A DNA stretch of 64,000 nt from Kitasatospora phosalacinea (GTDB lineage: Bacteria; Actinomycetota; Actinomycetes; Streptomycetales; Streptomycetaceae): assembly GCF_000716545.1 (NCBI RefSeq), contig NZ_JNWZ01000008.1:1-64000 (forward strand), in the 5' to 3' direction. Below are positions 57,211 to 64,000 of this stretch, in pieces (within the stretch, counting starts at the first letter, position 1; the number at the start of each line of letters is the position of its first letter). The translations under genes were made by a program, and so were the position numbers. The notes beneath the pieces are model-generated. The model was given only the letters and a program-made list of their open reading frames with translations. It was not told the DNA's origin and made no database searches.

Positions 57211-59298
57211 ATGACGAACGACACCGCACCCCTGCCCGGCGGCCCGGAGACGGCCGAGCCCCCCGCGCCGGTCCCCGCCTCCCGCGTCCCCGAACTGCTG
57301 CACGCCGCCGTCGCCGCCGTCGGCGGCGTGGAGCGGCCCGGGCAGGTCCGGATGGCCGAAGCCGTCTGCGCCGCCGTCGACGAGGGCGAGCACCTGCTCG
57401 TCCAGGCCGGCACCGGCACCGGAAAGTCCCTCGCCTACCTGGTGCCCGCCCTCGCCCACGGCGACCGGGTGGTGGTCGCCACCGCGACGCTGGCCCTGCA
57501 GCGCCAGCTCGTCGAGCGCGACCTGCCGCGCACCGTCGAGGCCCTGCACCCGGTGCTGCGCCGCCGCCCGCTGTTCGCCATGCTCAAGGGCCGCTCCAAC
57601 TACCTGTGCCTGCACCGCGCCAACGAGGGCACCCCGAGCGACGAGGGCGAGGGCCTGTTCGACCCGGTCGACGCGCTCGGCGGCCCCACCGGCAAGCTCG
57701 GACAGGACGTGCTGCGGCTGCGCGAGTGGGCCGAGGAGACCGAGACGGGCGACCGCGACGACCTCACCCCCGGCGTCTCCGACAAGGCCTGGGCCCAGCT
57801 CGCCGTCACCTCCAAGGAGTGCCTGGGCGCCTCCCGCTGCGCCTACGGCGAGGAGTGCTTCGCCGAGCGGGCCCGCGAGCGCGCCAAACTGGCCGACGTC
57901 GTGGTCACCAACCACGCCATGCTCGCGATCGACGCGATCGAGGGCGCCCCCGTGCTGCCCGAGCACGGCCTGCTGATCATCGACGAGGCGCACGAGCTGG
58001 TGAACCGGGTCACCGGCGCGGCCACCGCCGAGCTCACCGTCGGCGCCGTCAACCGGGCCGTCAAGCGGGCCGCCAAGCTCGCCAACGAGAAGGCGGTGGA
58101 CGCGCTCCAGGCCGCCGCCGAGAACTTCCACGGCCTGATGGAGACCGCCCAGCCCGGCCAGGTCGACGAGCTCCCCGAGTACCTCGGCTACGCGGTGGCC
58201 GCCGTCCGGGACGCCTGCCGCCAGGTCATCACCTCCCTCGGCGAGACCCGCGACAAGGGCCTCACCGACGAGGACGCCGTCCGCAAGCAGGCGATGGCCT
58301 CCGCCGAGACGCTGCACGAGACCGCGGACCGGCTGCTCACCGGCTCCGAGTACGACGTGATCTGGATCGAGCGCTCCGACCGCTACGGCCTGGGCACCGC
58401 CTCGCTGCGGGTCGCCCCGCTGTCCGTCTCCGGCCTGCTGCGGGAGAACCTCTACCGGGACCGCTCGGTCGTCCTGACCTCCGCCACGCTCAAGCTCGGC
58501 GGCGACTTCAACGGCGTCGCCGCCTCGCTCGGCCTGCCCGGCGAGACCAGGCTCCCCGACACCCGCACCCCCGACGGCCCCGCCGCCGAGCAGGGGGAGG
58601 ACGCCCCGCCGTACTGGCGCGGCCTCGACGTCGGCTCCCCGTTCACCTACCCCAAGCAGGGCATCCTCTACGTCGCCAGGCACCTGCCGCCGCCCGGCCG
58701 GGAGCCCGACCGGCCCGAGATGCTGGACGAGCTCGCCGAGCTGATCGGCGCCGCCGGCGGTCGCACGCTGGGCCTGTTCTCCTCGATGCGGGCCGCCCAG
58801 ACCGCCGCCGAGAAGCTGCGCGAACGCCTCGACGTGCCGATCCTGCTCCAGGGCGAGGACACCCTCGGCGAGCTCATCAAGGCCTTCGCGGGGGACGCCG
58901 AGACCTGCCTGTTCGGCACCCTCTCGCTCTGGCAGGGCGTCGACGTGCCCGGCTCCGCCTGCCAGCTGGTCGTGATGGACCGGATCCCCTTCCCGCGTCC
59001 CGACGACCCGCTGATGAGCGCCCGGCAGAAGGACGTCGAGGCCCGCGGCGGCAACGGCTTCATGGCCGTCGCGGCGACGCACGCCGCGCTGCTGATGGCG
59101 CAGGGCGCCGGCCGGCTGGTCCGCGCCGCCGACGACAAGGGCATCGTCGCCGTCCTCGACCCGAGGCTGGCCACCGCCCGCTACGGCGGCTTCTTCCGCT
59201 CCTCGATGCCGGACTTCTGGTACACCACCGACCGCAACCAGGTCCGCCGCTCGCTCGCCGCGATCGACGCCTCGGCCCCGCCGGTCAAGCCGCGCTGA
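57211..59298 (+). CDS. dinG: DinG/XPD-family iron-sulfur DNA helicase
   Basis: A 695-aa 5'-3' superfamily 2 helicase. Walker A AGTGTGKSLAYLVPAL (near 65), then Fe-S cluster cysteines in YLCLHR and KECLGASRCAYGEECF, DEAH in LIIDEAHELVN (near 257), and C-terminal motifs LTSATLKLGG, FGTLSLWQGVDVPG and QGAGRLVRAADDKG. It resolves R-loops and unusual DNA structures. It lies near lexA, but no LexA box precedes it. TAGGCT ends 10 nt before the ATG, with GGGGGG between. Confidence 0.92.
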   Translation: MTNDTAPLPGGPETAEPPAPVPASRVPELLHAAVAAVGGVERPGQVRMAEAVCAAVDEGEHLLVQAGTGTGKSLAYLVPALAHGDRVVVATATLALQRQLVERDLPRTVEALHPVLRRRPLFAMLKGRSNYLCLHRANEGTPSDEGEGLFDPVDALGGPTGKLGQDVLRLREWAEETETGDRDDLTPGVSDKAWAQLAVTSKECLGASRCAYGEECFAERARERAKLADVVVTNHAMLAIDAIEGAPVLPEHGLLIIDEAHELVNRVTGAATAELTVGAVNRAVKRAAKLANEKAVDALQAAAENFHGLMETAQPGQVDELPEYLGYAVAAVRDACRQVITSLGETRDKGLTDEDAVRKQAMASAETLHETADRLLTGSEYDVIWIERSDRYGLGTASLRVAPLSVSGLLRENLYRDRSVVLTSATLKLGGDFNGVAASLGLPGETRLPDTRTPDGPAAEQGEDAPPYWRGLDVGSPFTYPKQGILYVARHLPPPGREPDRPEMLDELAELIGAAGGRTLGLFSSMRAAQTAAEKLRERLDVPILLQGEDTLGELIKAFAGDAETCLFGTLSLWQGVDVPGSACQLVVMDRIPFPRPDDPLMSARQKDVEARGGNGFMAVAATHAALLMAQGAGRLVRAADDKGIVAVLDPRLATARYGGFFRSSMPDFWYTTDRNQVRRSLAAIDASAPPVKPR

Positions 59299-59305
59299 CG
59301 GCCCG

Positions 59306-59335
59306 GGCCCGGGCCCGCGCACGCGGACCCGGGCC
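59306..59335. terminator. Bidirectional hairpin after dinG
   Basis: A GC-only stem (GGCCCGGG-CCCG arms, one mismatch, 2-nt loop) in the 79-bp gap between dinG and the convergent unknown gene. Next to it a 15-base string CCACCGGCCCCAGGC occurs twice (59349-59377). Confidence 0.6.
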
Positions 59336-59377
59336 GCCCGGCCCAGGCCACCGGCCCCAGGCCCACCGGCCCCAGGC

Positions 59378-60040
59378 TCAGCCGGTGGCGCCGGCCAGGC
59401 GGCGCATGATCCCCATCAGCTCCTCGGGCGGGGCGATGCTCGCCGTCCGGCTCGCCGGGTCGAAGTGCGTGATCGAGGTCAGGGTGCCCGCGCGCCACCA
59501 GAACACCCGGGGCGACAGGCTCCCGGGGCCGTCCTCGTAGGCGCCCTGCCCGAACATCGCCAGCGAGTTGACCGCCTCCGCCACGTGCCCGTCCGCGAGC
59601 GGGTAGAACACCAGGTTGTGCCGGTTCGGGACGACCAGCAGCACGCCCTCGTCCGGCAGTTCGGGCCCGCCCGCGGCCCGGACCGCCTCCTCGAACACCA
59701 GCAGCTTGCTGGCCGCGAACACCGACTCCGGGTGGCCCAGCATGTGCAGCACCGCGCCGCCCGGCCGGTCGACGGTGTGGTGGTCCACCGGCTCGGCGAG
59801 CAGGTTGGCCCGGCCCGCGGCCGAGAGCTCCCCCCACCCGAGGCCCGCCACGTCCCGGTCGTCGAGCACCCGGACGCTCTCCGGGCCGTCCAGCACGAGA
59901 CCCACCAGCAGGTCGGCGGCCAGCCGCCGCAGGTAGCCGAACTGCCGCCGCGCCTGCTCCGGGATCGACTCCTCGGCGACCAGCCGCAGGTACACGCTGC
60001 TCAGCTGGTCCGGGGCGAGACGGGTGGACAGGTCGCTCAT
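59378..60040 (-). CDS. Conserved protein of unknown function between dinG and lexA
   Basis: A 220-aa soluble protein with no signal peptide or helix-turn-helix. The C-terminal half reads FAASKLLVFEEAVRAAGG, GVLLVVPNRHNLVFYPLADG and LSPRVFWWRAGTLTSITHFD, a pattern reminiscent of the Bacillus YtpQ (DUF1444) family (serine/arginine nucleotide-like SIPNRH motif and WW residues), but the match is loose. The start at 60040 is chosen because GAGGAACC lies upstream; a longer frame would begin at 60127. It is convergent with dinG and co-directional with lexA, 201 bp downstream of it. Confidence 0.7.
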   Translation of the reverse strand: MSDLSTRLAPDQLSSVYLRLVAEESIPEQARRQFGYLRRLAADLLVGLVLDGPESVRVLDDRDVAGLGWGELSAAGRANLLAEPVDHHTVDRPGGAVLHMLGHPESVFAASKLLVFEEAVRAAGGPELPDEGVLLVVPNRHNLVFYPLADGHVAEAVNSLAMFGQGAYEDGPGSLSPRVFWWRAGTLTSITHFDPASRTASIAPPEELMGIMRRLAGATG

Positions 60041-60189
60041 GCGCGGTTCCTCGGGGTGTGCGGGCCGCGGCGGGCAGCCGGGCGCGTCCGGTGGGCGGCG
60101 GCTCGGCCCGTCGAGCCGACCGTGCACCGATCACACCACGCGACTCCGCGCCCCCGCACGGTTTTCCGGCCCTGGGACGGCAACGGCGA

Positions 60190-60228
60190 AGTCCGGCCGA
60201 GGACGGGACCCCCGTCGTCGACCGGACT
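60190..60228 (-). terminator. Nested hairpin downstream of lexA
   Basis: The outer arms AGTCCGG/CCGGACT (7 bp) enclose an inner GACGGG/CCCGTC stem. It lies 14 bases after the lexA stop on the minus strand. Confidence 0.7.
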
Positions 60229-60241
60229 CCGCCGGCACGGC

Positions 60242-61078
60242 TCAGAGGCGCCGCAGCACCGCCACCACCTTGCCGAGGATCGTCGCGTTGTCGCCCGGGA
60301 TCGGCTCGTACGCCGCGTTGTGCGGCATCAGCCAGATCTTCCCGTCCTCGCGCTTGAGCCGCTTCACCGTCGCCTCGCCGTCGATCATCGCGGCCACGAT
60401 GTCGCCGTTCTCGGCGACCGGCTGCTTGCGGACGGTCACCCAGTCGCCGTCGCAGATCGCGGCCTCGATCATCGAGTCGCCCTTGACGGTGAGCGCGAAC
60501 AGCTCGCCCTCGCCGACCAGCTGGCGGGGCAGCGGGAAGACGTCCTCCACGGTCTGCTCGGCCAGGATCGGGCCGCCGGCCGCGATCCGCCCGACCAGCG
60601 GGACGTAGGAGGTGGACGGCCGGCCGGAGGTCTCCGCCGCGGCCGGGCGGGCCACCTCGACGCCGCGGACCTCGTAGGCGCGCGGCCGGTGCGGGTCGCG
60701 GCGCAGGAAGCCCTTGCGTTCGAGCGCCATCAGCTGGTGCGCCACCGAGGAGGTGGAGGAGAGGCCGACCGCCTGGCCGATCTCGCGCATGGACGGCGGG
60801 TAGCCGCGGCGCTGGACGGAGTCCCGGATGACTTCGATGACGCGGCGCTGGCGCTCGGTCAGGCCGGCCTCGTCGGTGCGGATGCCGGGCGGCCGGCCGG
60901 GGAGGGAGCGGACGACGGGGGCGGGCGCGCCGAGCGCGGTTTCCTCGATCGGCTGACTACGGCTCATGGGCTGGTCCATGCTCTCCTGGTCAGTGGTGCG
61001 CGCGGAACGCTCCTGCACCGGGATGGCGGTCTTGGCTTCGGCGGTGTGCATGACGCCGGTGGCGCTGGGGGTGGACAT
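60242..61078 (-). CDS. lexA: SOS repressor LexA
   Basis: A 278-aa repressor. An extra disordered N-terminus (1-70) precedes the winged helix ([39 protein letters not shown]). The S24 peptidase domain has the scissile Ala167-Gly168 in GRIAAGGP, Ser202 in [10 protein letters not shown] and Lys239 in [10 protein letters not shown]. RecA filaments trigger its self-cleavage. ATG at 61078 has GAGAGGG eight bases upstream; an ATG at 61111 is possible. Its own promoter carries a LexA box, so the gene is autoregulated. Confidence 0.95.
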   Translation of the reverse strand: MSTPSATGVMHTAEAKTAIPVQERSARTTDQESMDQPMSRSQPIEETALGAPAPVVRSLPGRPPGIRTDEAGLTERQRRVIEVIRDSVQRRGYPPSMREIGQAVGLSSTSSVAHQLMALERKGFLRRDPHRPRAYEVRGVEVARPAAAETSGRPSTSYVPLVGRIAAGGPILAEQTVEDVFPLPRQLVGEGELFALTVKGDSMIEAAICDGDWVTVRKQPVAENGDIVAAMIDGEATVKRLKREDGKIWLMPHNAAYEPIPGDNATILGKVVAVLRRL

Positions 61079-61149
61079 CGCGGCGACCCTCTCGTCGGGC
61101 TGGTGCTCCATCTGCCCAGCTCAACTGGCCCCTCTATCGAAAGGTTGCG

Positions 61150-61198
61150 CCAAACACACGTTCGAGTGAATTTATTCGAGGTCGGCTGACTTGATCAA
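61150..61198 (-). promoter_or_regulatory. lexA promoter with LexA operator
   Basis: On the minus strand TTGATC (61193-61198) and TAAATT (61169-61174) are spaced 18 bp apart. Immediately downstream lies the operator TCGAACGTGTGTTTGG (61150-61165), covering the start point. Its first 13 bases equal those of the recA box. Confidence 0.85.
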
Positions 61199-61222
61199 GA
61201 CTCCGGGTGTAAGTCGATTGCT

Positions 61223-61237
61223 TGTTCGACTCGAACA
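61223..61237. promoter_or_regulatory. Everted GTTCGA/TCGAAC palindrome between lexA and nrdR
   Basis: TGTTCGA-C-TCGAACA is a perfect 7-bp inverted repeat. It uses the two LexA half-sites in reversed order and 1 bp apart, 25 bp upstream of the lexA -35. Its role is unknown. Confidence 0.5.
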
Positions 61238-61301
61238 GTCTATGGCGTGGCTCCGCGACCTGTCCCCGAAACCGTGCGTTCACTCGGCGTGGCGACATGC
61301 C

Positions 61302-61350
61302 AGCCACTAGATCTAGTGGCTAGTCTCCTCGATCGGCACAGGTGTTGTGT
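61302..61350 (+). promoter_or_regulatory. Paired NrdR boxes upstream of nrdR-nrdJ
   Basis: A perfect 20-bp palindrome AGCCACTAGATCTAGTGGCT (61302-61321) is followed, about 32 bp centre to centre, by ACAGGTGTTGTGT (61338-61350). Both resemble the NrdR box (acaCwAtATaTwGtgt), and the three-turn spacing is typical of paired sites. Confidence 0.85.
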
Positions 61351-61404
61351 TCGGGTAGAGTGTTGCGAGTTGTTCGCCGTCAGGTCGCAGGGAGGGAGTT
61401 CCAG

Positions 61405-61890
61405 GTGCACTGCCCCTTCTGCCGGCATCCGGACAGCAGAGTCGTGGACAGTCGGGCCAGCGACGACGGGAGCTCGATCCGCCGCCGCCGGCAGTGCCCC
61501 GACTGCGGTCGGCGGTTCACCACCGTCGAGACCGCCACCCTGATGGTGATCAAGCGCAGCGGCGTCACCGAGCCCTTCTCCCGCGAGAAGGTGATCTCCG
61601 GCGTCCGCAAGGCCTGCCAGGGCCGCCCGGTCACCGAGGACGCGCTGGCCCAGCTCGGCCAGCGGGTCGAGGAGTGCGTCCGGGCCAGCGGCAGCGCCGA
61701 ACTCTCGACGCACGACGTCGGATTGGCCATACTCGGCCCCCTGAAGGAACTGGACGTGGTGGCGTACCTGCGGTTCGCCTCCGTCTACCGCGCGTTCGAC
61801 AACCTCGAGGACTTCGAGGCCGCGATCGCGGAGCTGCGTTCGGAGCGGCCCGCGGTCCCCGAGCCGGTGCAGCCGGTGCCCGTGCCCTAG
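61405..61890 (+). CDS. nrdR: Transcriptional repressor NrdR
   Basis: A 161-aa repressor of ribonucleotide reductase genes. A zinc ribbon opens the protein: [16 protein letters not shown] and [13 protein letters not shown] (Cys3, Cys6, Cys31, Cys34). An ATP-cone (about 49-139, [20 protein letters not shown]) senses ATP/dATP. The GTG start is supported by GGGAGGGAG upstream. In S. coelicolor nrdR and nrdJ form an operon and NrdR represses both nrdRJ and nrdAB. Confidence 0.96.
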   Translation: MHCPFCRHPDSRVVDSRASDDGSSIRRRRQCPDCGRRFTTVETATLMVIKRSGVTEPFSREKVISGVRKACQGRPVTEDALAQLGQRVEECVRASGSAELSTHDVGLAILGPLKELDVVAYLRFASVYRAFDNLEDFEAAIAELRSERPAVPEPVQPVPVP

Positions 61891-62005
61891 CGCCCGTACC
61901 GGCCCCCGTTTCCGCGTTTTCCAGCAGTCATCAGCAGTCACCGGCAGTGCCCGTGCGCCGTGGTGGGGTTCCCCCCTGCCCGCGTGCGGACGGAACGAAC
62001 CAGTC

Positions 62006-62027
62006 GTGCCCGGACTTTTTCGGGCAC
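62006..62027 (+). other. Small hairpin in the nrdR-nrdJ gap
   Basis: GTGCCCG/CGGGCAC, a perfect 7-bp stem with loop GACTTTTT, 35 bp before nrdJ. The T-run is in the loop, not after the stem, so it is not a normal terminator. Upstream of it the unit CAGCAGTCAT/CAGCAGTCAC occurs twice. Confidence 0.45.
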
Positions 62028-62061
62028 TTCGGGCGTTTGCCCAGGAGGAGGAGCAGGAGCA

Positions 62062-64000
62062 GTGACAGACACCACGAGCGGGTCCGCACGAGGGTCGAAG
62101 TCGGACAAGGCCGGCAAGGGGGCCAAGGGCCCCAAGGCCGGGCTTCGGCTGGAGCGCATCTACACCACCCCCGGGGTCCACCCGTACGACGCGGTCACCT
62201 GGGAGCGCCGTGACGTGGTGATGACCAACTGGCGCGACGGGTCGATCAACTTCGAGCAGCGCGGCGTCGAGTTCCCCGACTTCTGGTCGGTCAACGCGGT
62301 CAACATCGTCACCAGCAAGTACTTCCGCGGCGCGGTCGGCACCCCGCAGCGCGAGTGGAGCCTCAAGCAGATCATCGACCGGGTGGTGCTCACCTACCGC
62401 GCCGCCGGTGAGAAGCACGGCTACTTCGCCTCCCCGGACGACGCCGAGGTGTTCGAGCACGAGCTGACCCACGCCCTCCTCCACCAGGTGTTCAGCTTCA
62501 ACTCGCCGGTCTGGTTCAACGTCGGCACCCAGCAGCCGCAGCAGGTCTCGGCCTGCTTCATCCTGTCCGTCGACGACTCCATGGAGTCGATCCTCGACTG
62601 GTACAAGGAAGAGGGCATGATCTTCAAGGGCGGTTCCGGCGCGGGCCTGAACCTGTCCCGGATCCGCTCCTCCAAGGAACTGCTCTCCTCCGGCGGCAAC
62701 GCCTCCGGCCCGGTCTCCTTCATGCGCGGCGCCGACGCCTCGGCCGGCACCATCAAGTCCGGCGGCGCGACCCGCCGGGCCGCCAAGATGGTCGTGCTGG
62801 ACGTCGACCACCCCGACGTCGAGGCCTTCATCGAGACCAAGGTGAAGGAGGAGGAGAAGATCCGCGCCCTGCGCGACGCCGGGTTCGACATGGACCTGGG
62901 CGGCGACGACATCACCTCCGTCCAGTACCAGAACGCCAACAACTCGGTCCGCGTGAACGACGAGTTCATGACCGCGGTGGAGAACGGCACCACCTTCGGC
63001 CTGCGCGGCCGGATGACCGGCGAGGTCATCGAGACCGTCGACGCCAAGGGCCTGTTCCGGAAGATGGCCGAGGCCGCCTGGGCCTGCGCCGACCCGGGCA
63101 TCCAGTACGACTCGGTGATCAACCACTGGCACACCTGCCCCGAGTCCGGCCGGATCAACGCCTCCAACCCGTGCTCCGAGTACATGCACCTGGACAACTC
63201 CAGCTGCAACCTGGCCTCGCTGAACCTGATGAAGTTCCTCCGGGACGACGACAGCTTCGACGCCGACACCTTCGCCAAGGTCGTCGAGCTGGTCATCACC
63301 GCGATGGACATCTCCATCTGCTTCGCCGACTTCCCGACCGAGAAGATCGGCGAGACCACCCGCGCCTACCGCCAGCTCGGCATCGGCTACGCCAACCTCG
63401 GCGCCCTGCTGATGGCCACCGGCCACGCCTACGACTCCGAGGGCGGCCGCGCCCTGGCCGGTGCGATCACCTCGCTGATGACCGGCACCGCCTACCGCCG
63501 CTCCGCCGAACTCGCCGCCGTGGTCGGCCCGTACGACGGCTACGCCCGCAACGCCGCCCCGCACCGGCGGGTCATGAAGCAGCACGCGGACGCCTCGGCC
63601 GCCGTCGCCCCGCTGGACGACCTGGACGCCCCGGTCTGGTCGGCCGCGAACGAGGCCTGGGCCGACGTGGTCCGCCTCGGCGAGCAGAACGGCTTCCGCA
63701 ACGCACAGGCCTCGGTGCTCGCCCCGACCGGCACCATCGGCCTGATGATGGACTGCGACACCACCGGCGTCGAACCCGACCTCGCCCTGGTCAAGTTCAA
63801 GAAGCTGGTCGGCGGCGGCTCGATGCAGATCGTCAACGGCACCGTCCCGCGCGCCCTCAAGCGCCTGGGCTACCAGGGCGAGCAGATCGAGGCAGTCGTC
63901 GCGCACATCGCCGAGCACGGGAACGTCATCGACGCGCCCGGCCTGAAGGCCGCCCACTACGAGGTGTTCGACTGCGCGATGGGCGAGCGGTCGATCTCCC
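62062..64000 (+). CDS. nrdJ: Vitamin B12-dependent ribonucleotide reductase NrdJ (partial, 3' end missing)
   Basis: The first 646 codons of a class II ribonucleotide reductase, which makes dNTPs with adenosylcobalamin and works with or without oxygen. Visible parts are a Lys/Gly-rich start, FWSVNAVNIVTSKYFRG, the active-site Cys in QVSACFILSVDDSME, FKGGSGAGLNLSRIRS, and NPCSEYMHLDNSSCNLASLN with its catalytic Cys/Glu region. The full protein should be about 960 aa. The GTG start follows a strong GGAGGAGGAGCAGG. It is downstream of nrdR on the same strand, 171 bp apart. Confidence 0.96.
   Translation, partial: MTDTTSGSARGSKSDKAGKGAKGPKAGLRLERIYTTPGVHPYDAVTWERRDVVMTNWRDGSINFEQRGVEFPDFWSVNAVNIVTSKYFRGAVGTPQREWSLKQIIDRVVLTYRAAGEKHGYFASPDDAEVFEHELTHALLHQVFSFNSPVWFNVGTQQPQQVSACFILSVDDSMESILDWYKEEGMIFKGGSGAGLNLSRIRSSKELLSSGGNASGPVSFMRGADASAGTIKSGGATRRAAKMVVLDVDHPDVEAFIETKVKEEEKIRALRDAGFDMDLGGDDITSVQYQNANNSVRVNDEFMTAVENGTTFGLRGRMTGEVIETVDAKGLFRKMAEAAWACADPGIQYDSVINHWHTCPESGRINASNPCSEYMHLDNSSCNLASLNLMKFLRDDDSFDADTFAKVVELVITAMDISICFADFPTEKIGETTRAYRQLGIGYANLGALLMATGHAYDSEGGRALAGAITSLMTGTAYRRSAELAAVVGPYDGYARNAAPHRRVMKQHADASAAVAPLDDLDAPVWSAANEAWADVVRLGEQNGFRNAQASVLAPTGTIGLMMDCDTTGVEPDLALVKFKKLVGGGSMQIVNGTVPRALKRLGYQGEQIEAVVAHIAEHGNVIDAPGLKAAHYEVFDCAMGERSIS

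Noticed and set aside
57181..57211. LexA box in front of dinG
   Set aside because: No TCGAAC or GTTCGA half-site is present in this gap.
61891..62061. Cobalamin riboswitch before nrdJ
   Set aside because: The gap is only 171 bp and no B12-box-like conserved element is visible; NrdR boxes already explain control.

Overview
High-GC actinobacterial chromosome, almost certainly a Streptomycetaceae member (Streptomyces or Kitasatospora). The signs are extreme third-position GC, frequent GTG/TTG starts, a LexA box of the TCGAAC-N4-GTTCGA type, a DmdR/IdeR-type iron box and NrdRJ. The gene order, as far as I recall it, follows the S. coelicolor core region around SCO5745-SCO5805 (osaC-osaA-osaB, ftsK, rimO, pgsA, cinA, clgR, recA, recX, gluABCD-gluRK, miaB, miaA, dapF, rshA, hflX, siderophore genes, dinG, lexA, nrdR, nrdJ). 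That synteny is from memory, not from a search. The window opens in the last bases of a 5S rRNA and closes inside nrdJ.

Layout. 1-3.3 kb: rrn operon end and terminator, a PAP2-family membrane enzyme, a winged-helix regulator, a frameshifted gene remnant and a GPR1/FUN34/YaaH acetate-type transporter. 3.3-11.7 kb: the osmotic-stress module, with osaC (anti-sigma kinase/PAS/GAF/PP2C) divergent from osaA (a soluble hybrid histidine kinase with a HAMP array of exact 276-bp period) and osaB (response regulator). 11.8-19.1 kb: ftsK, a RodZ-like HTH membrane protein, rimO-pgsA-cinA (overlapping), clgR and a 70-aa membrane protein. 19.1-27.2 kb: an Lhr helicase, a secreted S8 protease, a DUF3046 protein and an AI-2E family transporter. 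27.2-30.9 kb: SOS-controlled recA, recX and a ribonuclease Y-like gene. 31-41.2 kb: an FAD monooxygenase, the glutamate ABC operon gluABCD, the divergent gluRK two-component system, an orphan TAXI binding protein and miaB. 41.2-48.9 kb: a LigB-like protein, an orphan MT0933-type antitoxin-like protein, miaA, a membrane protein, dapF, rshA and hflX. 49-51.5 kb: two tandem trypsin-like lipoproteins. 51.7-57.2 kb: a compact hydroxamate siderophore operon (NIS synthetase, GNAT acyltransferase, lysine/ornithine-type N-monooxygenase, second NIS synthetase) behind an iron box. 57.2-64 kb: dinG, an unknown gene, lexA, nrdR and nrdJ.

How they fit together. Three regulatory circuits can be read directly. 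LexA boxes precede both recA and lexA. A NrdR-type paired palindrome precedes nrdR-nrdJ. An iron-box-like site precedes the siderophore operon. GGGTAC (SigB -10-like) hexamers lie upstream of osaB and osaC. Several genes have a TANNNT hexamer 6-10 nt before the start and so are probably leaderless. No insertion sequences, prophage, CRISPR arrays or tRNA genes were seen. The most accessory-looking parts are the siderophore operon, the protease pair and the lone monooxygenase.
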